A DNA stretch of 64,000 nt from Calvatia gigantea (taxonomy: Eukaryota > Basidiomycota > Agaricomycetes > Agaricales > Lycoperdaceae): contig JACAAK010000007.1 in assembly GCA_025093985.1 (NCBI GenBank), positions 62,001 to 126,000 on the forward strand. The letters run 5' to 3'. This document shows positions 45,073 to 56,139 of this stretch, piece after piece (position 1 is the stretch's first letter; each line of letters begins with the position of its first letter). Under the pieces are notes generated by a model. That model worked only from the letters and a program-made list of their open reading frames with translations. It searched no databases and had not been told where the DNA came from. Both the position numbers and the translations under genes were made by a program.

Positions 45073-46167
45073 ATGCTAAAAAGACTAGGATACGTCCTCA
45101 TCCTCCATCTCCTTTTCCACCTTGTACGTCTTGAGCTGGTGAACGTCACCGTCGATGATAACGGCCCAGATCCGACAACAGGTCATCGGATATCCTATGA
45201 AACTGGCTGGGCCATCGGTAATAAATGTAACTTCTGTGAAATCACTAAGTCAGGGCTGGACCTAGATCAGGTTTACGAGAAGTCGTGGCACGATAGCTCG
45301 GTATGTCTGCACTTCACATTGACAATAAAGTGTCCAATAAGGTCTTTTTTTTAAGTGCCCCAGGGTTCTCCACCGAACCTCGCAACGTTCCACTTCCTTG
45401 GTATTCCAAATATTTTTTAGGAAAGAAACGGTGATGGAATAACTGCTATCCTAGGCGTCGCGATTTATGCGTTTGAAATTCTTCCTAACAACACCGGGGA
45501 CTGGGAACATAACACCTCCGTTTCTTTTCATGTCGATGGGCAATTGCTCGGTACATTCAACCAACCACAAATGGCCCAGATCGCCTATAATGTGCCGTTT
45601 TTCTGTGCCACCAATCTCGCTCATGGGGGTCACACTTTGGTGGTCATGAACGGCGAAAGAAACCAAGGATCTGTAGCACTCCTCGACTATTTGACTTACC
45701 CGTGAGCCATGGCACTTTTTTGTACCCCCCCGATCCCAAGCGATAGCATCCTCCAGGATATCAACAGCTAATTCTACTAATCCAGGCACGAACCCAGGAA
45801 GAAAGTGACCAGTGCGACTAGTCGTGGCTCAACGAACATGCCATCAGCATCAGCCCCCACAGATAGTGGCCCCCCAGCAAGCGAACCGACACATACTGGT
45901 TCGATTATTGGTGGCGTGCTAGGTGGACTAGGTATTATTCTTATAATCCTGACCGCAATATTTCTCCGTTGGCGTCGGGATCTAATATCCCTGCAGGAAG
46001 ACGGATATGGAGATGTCACCAGGTTTTCCCTCGATGCCACCCCTTCTCGAGAAGCTGGGATGCATTTGATTGCAAAGAACCAAGCACCGACCTCAGTACC
46101 TTCTCGTAACCCTACTCTTCCACCGGATTACAGTTTTACTGTTAACTCTTCCAACCCACAACCATAG
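45073..46167 (+). CDS. Single-pass membrane protein with extracellular beta-sandwich-like domain, copy 1
   Basis: Exons 45073-45300, 45421-45701 and 45786-46167 give 296 aa in frame. MLKRLGYVLILHLLFHLV is a signal peptide; the extracellular part holds VTVDDNGPDPTTGHRISY, VYEKSWHDSS, PNNTGDWEHNTSVSFHVDGQ and LLDYLTY, a pattern frequent in mushroom membrane proteins of unknown function; a Ser/Thr/Pro stalk leads to the transmembrane helix IIGGVLGGLGIILIILTAIF (about residue 210-230), then RWRRD and a cytosolic tail. The first intron must be 120 nt: a shorter one (acceptor 45363) would add a segment with an in-frame TAG. Paired with lectin copy 3; the second pair is copy 4 plus the pseudogene at 48.7 kb. 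Confidence 0.72.
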
Positions 46168-46666
46168 GAAGTTCGAGATGGAGCGGAATATGACAGTGCA
46201 TGGTACGGACCAACTATAATAGTGTAATATGATAGATCATGTATTAAATTTTCACGCTCCCAACCGACTTATCGCTAGCCATAGATCTTCTAATTAATAG
46301 CATTGGACACTAATAGCAATTCGTATTGCAATCGCAAACACTACACCCCAACCCTAATAGGATTTTCGTCTCCCCTAGTGAATACACATTCAGACATTGA
46401 TGACGGCACACCCAATCGCAACAACACTCTTGTCCTCCTGGATTTTCGACCGTTATCACAAGACCAGCAGACCGTGTGGAGGGACAAACGAGCAACACCT
46501 TTGCTCGAAGACCGATAACGGCATCTGCTTTTCCCGGTTGGCTCAGGCACCTCATTCATCAAGAAAGCGGCCACTTCACCCCGCAAATCTGGTTCTCGTG
46601 AACAGGGTAGGAGACGCCTCTGAAATCATGACAGTCATTTCAGGAGGGCTGCCATCACCCGAACCA

Positions 46667-46673
46667 TATAAAA
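46667..46673 (+). promoter_or_regulatory. TATA box of lectin copy 4
   Basis: TATAAAA about 50 bp upstream of the ATG at 46719. Confidence 0.5.
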
Positions 46674-46718
46674 AGCCGACATTGCCCCACCTTGACTACC
46701 AACATCTTAACTTTGGAG

Positions 46719-48068
46719 ATGCTCAAATTCCCCACTCATACCACTGCGCTCTCCGTTCTCCTGTCCCTAAGCCTTGGGGCAGCGGCCACGCGTCACTATA
46801 ATATCGTTAACAAATGCCCGTCATCTATTGACCTGCTTATCAATGGCGAACCTCAAGGTGCCCTAGCTGCTGGCGCGAATACGACGCGTGATTTCGAGAG
46901 TTCGTGGAGTGGGTTCATCTATACCACTTCTAATGGCGGGATGAGCGACGGTTCGCGTACTACGCGTGCTGGTTTTTTTGGTGAAGTACGTTCTGCCAAC
47001 CAACACTCTGCATACCCTCACTAACTTACACTTGGGTGTTCTTCCAGGAGAACTATTATTACATCGTTATTGATCCGGACTACGTCAACACCGCAGTCAG
47101 CATCACACCGATTAACAAAGCCCCTGTACGTCTCCATCCTCATTTCAATGTTGTGGTCCACCAGCCGTTTCCCTTCCCCTTCCCCAACCTGCTTGTACTT
47201 GTAAATTATGTCATTACTAACGGGACGCTCACCAATACAATTCAGGTTGGCGGCTTCTGCCTAACAGCCCAATGTGACTCCGTCACCTGCTCCACCGCTT
47301 TCAACTCCCCACCAACTCGCTTCCCACCTCCCGTGGCTGGCGTTCCTCCTAAAGTTCCTTTGTACGAATGTCCTGACCAGAATGCGGGCTACACAGTCAC
47401 GTACGCTGATTATGTGTGGTATATTGGCAAATCAGTATCTTAACCTCATACGTGTCTAGATTCTGCCCAAGCGGCACGTTCCCACCCGCCGACCCTCCGC
47501 GTACCCTCCATCCAAGTGCGAACCTAAATAAGTGTCTCGATGTTCGTGGCGCGGTCTATGCAAATGGCACACCTGTCCAGATGTTAGTCCACCTCCGTAC
47601 AAAATCTAATTCCCACTCCTATTCTGACCAACGGCCTGCGTAGCTTTGACTGCAACGGGACTGGAGCGCAGCAATGGGTCCTCTCACGGGGCTCTACGAA
47701 AGTCAAAGTCGCAGGGAAGAACTTCTGCCTTGATGCTGGGTCGTGTACGCCCAATTCTCCCTCTTGGTATCTCCACACGTGCTCATCGCAACACTTAAAG
47801 CTCCGAAGAATGGCGTCGGAATGAAGATCTGGCAATGCTTTGATAACCTCCCAGCCCAACAATGGTTCTACACTGGAGACAATCGCATCGCTTTGGAGGG
47901 CAAAGGTACGTCTCCTGCATCACATTTCACGCGTTGGTCTAATGATGACATTCCGGCGACTGTACAGGATTGTGTCTTGACTTGACGAATGGTGTTACCA
48001 CCAATTCGAATCAACTGCAAACCTGGCAATGTACGAACGGGAATAATAATCAGATTTGGAACTGGTAA
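46719..48068 (+). CDS. Secreted ricin-B lectin, copy 4 (intact)
   Basis: Seven exons (46719-46985, 47048-47125, 47246-47400, 47460-47582, 47644-47744, 47801-47905, 47968-48068), 309 aa, all phases consistent. Signal peptide MLKFPTHTTALSVLLSLSLG; N-terminal domain RHYNIVNKCPSSIDLLINGE, NYYYIVIDPDYVNTAVSI, GGFCLTAQCDSVTCSTAF, YECPDQNAGYTVT and FCPSGTFPP, a Cys-containing secreted domain I cannot name (loosely thaumatin-like at its start); then a ricin-B type beta-trefoil with KCLDVRGAVYANGTPVQ, the QxW motifs AQQWV and AQQWFY, and CTNGNNNQIWNW. Ricin-B folds bind galactose-type glycans; no toxic enzyme domain is present. Only intact member of four copies in the window. Confidence 0.87.
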
Positions 48069-48654
48069 ACCTTCGCTGGGCTCCCGCTATTTGCTACCTT
48101 CAGTTGATGTTGATGGATACTTAAGTCGCGTTCATTTCTAACATAACGGACAATGATTAGGACACTGTCGCTTTCTGACGTTTGTTCTGGCGTTTGTACT
48201 TTCGCAACCTTCGCCGAGGCTCCTGTATATTAAAACGGTGATCGGCAATAACAACGACTCGAATTTTACGTTCCTTTGAAGGCGATATTACGTTACCCGA
48301 AGTCTCGGCGTGTTCCGAATCGACAAACCATTCCCTTGTTGATGGCAACTAACCAACAATATTAACGCCAAAACTACCAATTTAAAGTATGCAAGGCCTT
48401 TGGAAAGTCAATGAGATGAGATCTTGAGAGTTGGGGTGTGTCACTTGACCGCAACCCGGGCCAATTGATTTTGGCGTGATGCCGGGTTCCAGTTAGCTTA
48501 ACCAACCTCAGAACGTCAATCGTCCAATCTAAGGATTCTACCTCCAAGCGCTTAGATTGGTGTTCTTACGCAACTGCGATCTAACGTGAAAATGCGTCAC
48601 TTATGCGGTTTTGATCTAACCCGAAACCTCCTCACCCTACCGGACCTAACCCAA

Positions 48655-49628
48655 GGTTCACGAGAAGTCGTGGCACGATAGTTCAGTGTTTATTCGCTTC
48701 GCTGCTGATAACAAACTGCCCATTTCTACTTTGGTCTTTTTAGTTCCACACAGGCTCCCCACCGGTCTTTGCAACCTTTCCTTTCCTCGGTATTCCAAGC
48801 GTTTTGAGCAAGAAACAAGAGTGAATTTACTGTTATCCCAGGCTCTGCAATTTATGTGTTTGGAATAACTCCGGACAACACTGGAGATTGGGAACATAAC
48901 ACCTCCAATACTTTCTACATTGATGGCCAATTGTTCGGTACATTCGACCGGCCACAGACAGACCAGGCTTTTTATGATGTACCATTTCTCCGTGTCACTG
49001 GTCTCGCTCATGCAGACCACGCCCTGGTGATTATGCATGGCGGAAGGAACCAAGGGCCATTGGTACCGCTCGACTATTTGATTTACTCATGAGTCATAAC
49101 ACCTCACCGTCCCCCACCCCCTATACCGAGCGATAGCCACGCGCTAGGGGTACCCACAGTTGATTCTACCAATCAAGGTACGAACCCTGGGAGAGTGGGA
49201 TTGGTACGACTAGTTCCCGTGGCTCAGAGAGCCGAGCTGAACAAAACAGGCCATCAGTATCAACTATCACAAGTACCAACCTCCAGACAAGTCAACCGAC
49301 GCATACTGGCCAGATTATTGGCGGTGTACTAGGTGGACTGAGTATCCTCCTTGTGACCGGAGCTGCAATTTTGTTCCGTCGTTGTCAACGTATAAGACCC
49401 CCGCACGGAGACAGACGTGAAGTTGTCACTCGATTTCCCCTCGACACCACCCCTGCTTGGGCAGCTGGAGTACATTCTATCGTAAAGGGTCTAACGCCTA
49501 GAGGAGTGTCAACTGGGGACTCTGCCCTACCCCCGGACAAGAGTCATGCTGTGAACTCTTCCACACAACAATCAAAGGGAGTCCTGAGTTCGAGTGAGAT
49601 GTGGTGGACCGGTAGTTCGAGATGGTAG
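48655..49628 (+). pseudogene. Single-pass membrane protein, copy 2 (broken)
   Basis: Matches 45200-46167: EKSWHDSS near 48665, GSAIYVFGITPDNTGDWEHN (one base lost before it), FYIDGQLFGTFDRPQ, LLDYLIYS-like, then TGQIIGGVLGGLSILLV and a tail VTRFPLDTTPAWAAG. The signal peptide and first 60 or so codons are missing, there are stops in the stalk region and frame changes between the parts. It stands in the same relation to lectin copy 4 as copy 1 does to lectin copy 3. Confidence 0.78.
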
Positions 49629-49824
49629 GTCAGGTAAATTTGTATGGTCCTTTCTTCTTCCTTAAATCAGAAAATTATTCGCAAGTTTGTATGTTCCCAG
49701 CCGGCTCATCTGCCGGCCATCAATCTTTAACCAAGGTGTTGAACATCAGTCACATTCGTATCATATTCACAAACACTACACATATTCTTTGACAGGAGAT
49801 TCGTTTATCTCATTGGATACACGT

Positions 49825-50232
49825 TCAGATACTGATGGCGGTACAGCCGATCACTACGACACCATCTAGGAATACAAATCAGTAAGAAATTAAAGCTGAA
49901 TTGCAGTTCGGGATTACTGTAGTCATTATTCTTGCAGCAGAGAGTCTGGCCAGAACTGTGGGGGAATAAGCTGCACTACTCTACAGGAACAATTACTGTG
50001 CATACCAGGTGTCGCTGCCAGTACCGATGATAGTGATAGGAGTGCAGGTAGCGCCAATAAGGATCGTCGGGTCAGTGACGACCGCACCCACACTGGCGAG
50101 GGCAGTGGAAATAGTTTTGTCCTTAGTCGTGCCGACAGTCTTGCAACACTGGATAGGCCCAGTGCTGCACTTGTCAGCGACGGCAGTAGTTGCGAGAGCA
50201 GCGAGAATGAGAGGAGAGAGTTTGAATTGCAT
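49825..50232 (-). CDS. Class I hydrophobin 1
   Basis: Three exons on the minus strand (50006-50232, 49918-49955, 49825-49865; introns 50 and 52 nt) give 101 aa. Signal peptide MQFKLSPLILAALATTAVA, then all eight cysteines in the class I order: DKC, CC (GPIQCC), GATC, DTC (codon split by intron 1), CC (SGQTLCC), GC (VVVIGC). Hydrophobins self-assemble at surfaces and coat hyphae and fruit bodies. A TATA box is at 50271-50279. The two introns fall exactly as in hydrophobin 3. Confidence 0.93.
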
Positions 50233-52337
50233 GGCGTGTTAAGCTGGTGGGATATGGTCGTTTCGTGAGTCCTTTTATATCTGAGAGACACCGTAGTTTC
50301 TCCCCCCAAGCTTGCGCACACACCAGAAACCGTCATACTTTGAAAACGTTTTGTGGAGCAATCGAGGTACTCATCGTGGTTCTTGAAGCTTGAAGCTTGA
50401 ACTGCGAAGTTCAAGGATTCTCGTACTACTTACCAACTTGTTGGCTCTGAGGTCGCTGATTAACAGCAATTACCGTAGATCCACAATACCACCCTATTCT
50501 GGGTACTCATATATGGCATATGTGTCAATTTGAGTCCTTCTTCACTTGAAAGTGGAGCCCACAAAGCCCCAAGGGGCACGAACAAAGGCACGGTAGTATT
50601 GCTAACAGGTGGGGAAGGGGATGGTGAGGGCAACATGTTGCCAGAAATGATAGATTAGATTCAGTGCCCAGCGCCCATCCTGCGCCACAAATCAGAGCGA
50701 GGTGCCAAACCTTGTAAGTTGGAGTGGCGCGCTCTTCATATAATAAACCAGACTGTACTCTCATCCTCGTACTCACTAATATACCCGATCCCTGGTTTGC
50801 ATAGATTAAAGGTACATTTGGAAATTCAAACTCCACAAGTTTATCGAACGTAATTGACACATGCCCACAATATCTGCCTAACCTTGATTCCCAAAGTTGG
50901 GATTCGAGGGTCATTATTATGTTTCGCCGTCGAATTAACCAGCCTAGTATCGGGTTGCCGCACCTACGACAGGGAACCATGACTATGGCATTCATAGATG
51001 AAAATTATCTTGAGCATGAGCATGAGATGAATTAGGCTCGCTAGCTCTGTTCGTGGAGCTGACGTTGCAGGTTCTTCACACCCCCGCTGCGACTCCCAGG
51101 CTAATGCAAGATAGGAAGAGGTATTGAACTTCGCACGCCGACATATCTCGTATATGGAGGAAATATAAAGACCCGGTAGGCTTTTAACTAACTCAACACG
51201 GTCCGTCTCGTAATGTGGTTTGGGGTCATTTTGTATCGAAAAGGCTTCAAGGCCGTGACATTCTGCCCTCTCATGGTTGGTGGGGGATTGGGTGCCGTAC
51301 GTATGATTTTCATTGGGTTCCATGTCGTTATGGTGAAGGAACTCACTGTGCGTAGCTCGAAAGCTCGTAACAGATAGCTTGAAATGACATCCCAAGTGTG
51401 CAGAGTATACTGAGGTTTACGATCGGGCTGTCGTAAACACTACTATGGCTCTGTTTGTGAACAGAAGCCGCCTTCTATCCGGAGGGTGTTGTTCTTACGT
51501 TCCAAGAAGTCAGATATGCTCGACGTATCATTGTATGAAAAGATGGAGAAGGACAGGTCATCAACATTTACCTCCCAACTAAGCATCCACATCTACTTGA
51601 TAATCGATGGATTCAGCGACATGGACGACGCCAAATTTTCTCGTTTAAGGCGGCCGAATCATTTTCGAAATTCCTTTAATAAACATGGGACCTCGGACTT
51701 CAATCCCAGTCATCGAAACATATGCGGCGCCCATTAAAGATCAGACCCTGTGGAACTGCCACAATGTAGGGCGGAGTGGGCAGACAAAGCGCGGCGTTTG
51801 GGAGCAAATTCAATTCTCCAATGCGTAATTTGTATTGAATATGGGTTTTGATTAATGTTAGGCTTGAAGGAGTGGTTTGTGAACCCGTCAGATGAAGACA
51901 TTGTAGGATCGGTGGAGGGTGCGATTCCATTCATGCCCTTCATTTCGTGGAGGGTTGAACATGAGTCTAGAAACTGCATACCCGCTTTACTAAAACGGCG
52001 CTGCACCGTTTCCGGTAACTACGTAATTTGTGTTTCTTGGGGCCTTGTACATCTACGTTTGAACAAGGCCAGATAGATGAATGAGTACGTGATACAGACC
52101 GGTGCCATAAACCCGCAACGACCCCTGCACTAATGAGGACTACAAGTGGCACAAACTCATTACAGGGGATGAGAAAGATTGATCCCCAATTCGTGCTAGG
52201 GAGAGATCGGTTGCTCCACGAAACACTCTCAAAATGCGACGGTTTCTGACGTGCATGAGAGCTTGGGGGAGATTAAACCAGTATCTCTCTGGCATGAAAG
52301 GGCTTGCGGAACGACCGTGTCCTACCGGCTTAACACG
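50233..52337 (+). other. Intergenic between the hydrophobin genes
   Basis: Frames of 140-160 codons on the minus strand (50525-51395) overlap in different phases, lack domains and are probably chance. GCTTGAAGCTTGAA near 50390 is a short direct repeat. No gene supported. Confidence 0.4.
50271..50279 (-). promoter_or_regulatory. TATA box of hydrophobin 1
   Basis: The minus strand reads TATAAAAGG about 40 bp upstream of the ATG. Confidence 0.55.
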
Positions 52338-52747
52338 CCATGCAATTCAAAACCATTACTCTCGTTCTCGCTGCGCTCGCAACACTGCCGTAGCTGATAA
52401 GTGCAGCACTGGGCCCATCCAGTGCCGCAAGACCGTCCGGCGCGACCAACGGCAAAACTATTTCCACTGCTCTCGCCAGTGTGGGTGCGGTCGTCACTGA
52501 CCCGACGGTCCTGATTGGCGCTACCTGTACTCCTGTCACTGTCATTGTTCCTGGCAGCGACGCTTGATACGCACAATAGTCAGCTTCATGGGGTGTAAAG
52601 CTCATTGCTCTAATAGTTCTGGATAAACACTCTGCTGCAAGAATCATGAATATAGTAACCCTGAACTGTAATTCAGTTTTGATTCCTGACTGATCTGTAT
52701 TCTTAGACGGTGTGGTGGTGATTGGGTGTACCGCCATCATTGTCTGA
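52338..52747 (+). pseudogene. Class I hydrophobin 2 (broken)
   Basis: Close relative of hydrophobin 1 on the plus strand (MQFKTITLVLAALAT start; GAVVTDPTVLIGATCTP; CCKNHEY; NGVVVIGCTAI end). A one-base loss in the signal peptide gives TAG at about 52390; one base gained near 52440 restores the frame; the second Cys of the first CC pair reads Arg (TGCCGC); the exon 1 donor (GT) has become AT; and the exon holding the second CC pair keeps a TAA just before it. Dead by these criteria. It lies 240 bp upstream of NLR-2 in the same direction. Confidence 0.85.
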
Positions 52748-52984
52748 AAGCATTAACAACGGTCGCAATTGTCTCAAACCCAAGTGTATGCAATTTTTGA
52801 TAAGTGTAGCTACCTGTTTTTTGGCTGCGAAAAGTTGGCCTTGAATATGTGTTGGGTTATTGTTCATAACGTTCATACCAAATCGGCTGCCAGCGCTGAG
52901 TACTGAGTCGACGGAACATCTTGAACTACTAGCGCGACGATTAACTTGGTGTTGGACTCGCCCTCGTTTAGTGACACACCTCAG

Positions 52985-55409
52985 ATGAATGAGCTCCTTG
53001 GCGATAATACATCGAAATATACGCCAACGCACTTTCTTCCGACTTCTCCACATGCCCATCGACCCCATCTAACCTTGGGGCTTCTCATCTTGATCCTACC
53101 TTGCTCATTCCTCCCGAGCAGCACATGGACAGTTCGCCCTGGCGGGAATCCCTCACCCACTCCGCCTTCGGTACCACCTCGTTAATAGTGGACGCAAATC
53201 GAGACGGTTTCCGTGCATTAGCGACGGGCACCTGGAGGAATATCACCACTGAATCTCTCATTCCACTCGACGTTCCTGTCCAGCTGGGACGTCCAAGGGA
53301 CCTTCCGTCTTCTCCCCCAGGCGTGCGCACTGGGAGCTCCACGAAGAAAATGAACTGGGACTGCCTGGGCTAGGACCAGGTGTTATCCGGTTGGAAGGGA
53401 TAGGGCGCAGGAGTTTGCACAATGCGCTAGCGGGTGGGAGGATCCGGGAGCGCGAGCTACTTGGACAGCAGGGGCTCGAGAACAGCCCCTTTCGTGGACG
53501 ATTGTTGGTAGGCGCTGAGCTCCACTCTGCCGCACGCCAACTTCCACCTCGACGTCATCTCAGAACGCGCGAAAGTCTTCAGAACAAGGTAAACGACTGG
53601 TTGGCGAACGAAGACCAGGAGCACCATTTGCTCCGGTTATTCGGCCCTGCCGGTGTGGGCAAATCAGCCATCGCACAGACTATTGGAGAACCCCGGAGAG
53701 ACTTTGCGTTTTCGGGGCTGCTGTCTTCTTTTCTAGAGGCAGGAAAGTTTACAATCTATCATTATTGATTACTTCTACTGCTATCAACTCACACTACAAC
53801 ACGCTTCATACAAGAGGCTTGTCACCCACGTGGTAGAGGGAGATCCTACGATTCTGATGGATTCGAATAGGCAGGGGCAGTTCAAGAAACTCATCATCGA
53901 GCCGTTTCTTGCTATGAAACACCAAGGAGAAAACCTTGCCAAGTCGTTGATTATAATCGATGGGTTGGATGAATATCAGGGAGAGACAGAACAGGCGGAC
54001 CTCGTTAGGTTGATCGCTGAAGCTATCAAAAGTTCCAATTCTCCCCCATTTCTGTGGATGATCTGTAGCTGCCCAGAACATCATCTCAAGGAGTTCTTCC
54101 AGGATGGTGATCTTTCTAGTATCTGCTTGCAGCTCGACCTCCTACCCTACGAGCCTGATGCAGATGCAGATATTGAAAGCTACCTTGTGGACGGGCTCAC
54201 GCGCTTCATGGAGCGAAATAACTAACAACGTGGTTCAAATACTGCATTATCCGCGATCAAGGGCTCAGATTCGATCAGGAGGCTTGTCCGCGCGGCATCT
54301 GGCATTTTTGTGATCGCCTCGTCCACCCTCGTATTCACCGGCGACGGCTGGACAGCCAATCCGACCCCCAATTGTGAACCATTCTCAACGTCATAGATGG
54401 CTCCCCTACGGATTCTGGTGTCGACAGTTTCTTAGCACCGATCGGTAGGACCGTATGTTGGTGTGTTAGGAGAAGTGGAGAATGAACAACGTCCGACTGC
54501 GCTCCGACTTCTGGGTACCTGCGCCATTTCCCCACCAATATCCGCGCTGCAAATGGCCGACTTGCTCGATATCGATCAGGAAAAGTTTTACTCCGCCCTT
54601 CGACCCTTACATACCGTCATTTCCGTACCACATCATACATTGGCGAACGATGAACCCCTGCGCTTCTTTCACGCATCATTTTCTGACATTTTCTCCCACC
54701 GTGCTCGCGAACGAATACTATCAGGACCCTGAGAATCTTCGATCTACGTTAGCGGAAGCAAGTTTCCGTGCCTTCAACTCCAGCGATGTTGTTTATTCGC
54801 AGGGACATTCTTGGTTTCCACCAGACCTCACCCAGGATGAGGGCGAGGATGATGTGACTCCATCAGTACTTTCGGTCTCATATGACATATTGAGTTTCGC
54901 CGCCACCCATATTTGGGACATTTGCACACAAATACCAAACCCACAGCCGGAACTTCTGCTCAATATACTCGCCTTTGACCTCAGGCACCTTCGGTCGTTC
55001 GGTGAGATTATACCAGTTCAGGGGTTTATCCACTATTTCCAATGGCTTTACGCATGAGTGAGTGAGGCTTACACCATGTATTTTACGTTCGCAGCTAACC
55101 CAATGCACAGGGAAATAAAGTGCTGGAGTTCACGGATACTATTCGCACGAACCACATTTTTGATGCGGATGAGCAGTTGCTCACGAAATGTAGTTTGATG
55201 TCGAAACTACTCGTATGCTAGCCTCTTCCTAGTCTCAAATAGACTTATTGACGACTCCTGGACAGAACTTGAGGGCAGACGCAGATATCGGCGAGCTTGA
55301 AAAGTTACCTCGCTATGTCCTTGCTGGTTTCGAGATGAAGACTGTTCTCATCCTTTTCGACTCGGAAAATATTACGATATATTTGACGGACGACATAGAA
55401 AATCTCTAA
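52985..55409 (+). pseudogene. NLR-2: NACHT NTPase gene (broken)
   Basis: Recognisable over the whole length of NLR-1 (about 607 codons plus tail): ENSPFRGRLLVGAELHSAA; P-loop LFGPAGVGKSAIAQTIG; Walker B IIIDGLDEYQGE; sensor ICSCPEHH; LGTCAISPPISALQMADLL; DEPLRFFHASFSDI; and a tail ending near 55409. Frameshifts near 53700, 54430 and 54710, a TAA at 54223 and the changed sensor Arg (CSCPE for CTRPE/CSRPE) show decay. The leader ATG at 52985 is out of frame with the body. Upstream hydrophobin pseudogene and this gene form the second copy of a hydrophobin-NLR pair. Confidence 0.87.
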
Positions 55410-56139
55410 AATGTATTTGCTTGTTTTCTTTACTCGCACACCTTACTGTTAAAACAAACGACATGCTTGAAATCCGAATTGCGGTGCACTTCGTCTTGAG
55501 GTTCTTTGCCGGTGGAGTATTTCGCATGTGTTAGTAAGTTTTAACCTGTTTTAGCGCCATGATCCCATGGCGCCCATTCGTCTTCACCCGTTATTTGACC
55601 TGGGCAGCAAAGGTGCGAACTGGGAACAAATGTTGCGGCCTCACAGGCTGGGGCACTTGCTCTGGTTGGGCTAGGATGAGGCCGGATTTGAAGGGGGATG
55701 AAGTCAGAAATTTGAGGTTTTGATTAGAGCAGAAGAAAGACTCTTATTTGGTTATGTCAGGGCCAAAAGGTTAGCACCTAGCCTCGGCTGCCAGCGCTCA
55801 GAACCTGACAGTCCCACGCCTAAATTACACCTCGCTGACGTGATCGCCCTGTTCTTCCAAAACTCCTCACGTCTCCTACAGGCTCATATCGGAATTCATT
55901 GTTCCCTGGTTTTGGGGATTTAAGGGTCCAGAATCTAGGGTCAGCAGTAATCAGAAGGCCTGTTTTTTTATCCTCCGCTGATCTTGATTTTTATTCGACT
56001 GTCGAGGATATCGAGATTTTCATCCGCCAAATTATGCGAGTTGTATTTTGTGTTAAGATTATCTCACCAGTGAGATCCGAATACTTACCACTGTTACGGC
56101 ACTCTGACATTTGTGATATAGCGATGACTTTCTTTCAAA
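55410..56139 (+). other. Intergenic with NLR leader remnants
   Basis: Contains two FFQN-type motifs, at about 55851 (LFFQNSSRLL) and 56124 (MTFFQNANNFAINRHT), like the leader of NLR-3 at 56231. Otherwise no gene seen. Confidence 0.45.

Noticed and set aside
46719..48068. Ricin-type toxin
   Set aside because: Only the B-type lectin fold is seen; no ribosome-inactivating A-chain domain is encoded here.
50525..51395. Minus-strand frames of 143 and 156 codons
   Set aside because: Different phases, no recognisable motif, no supporting splice sites; probably chance.
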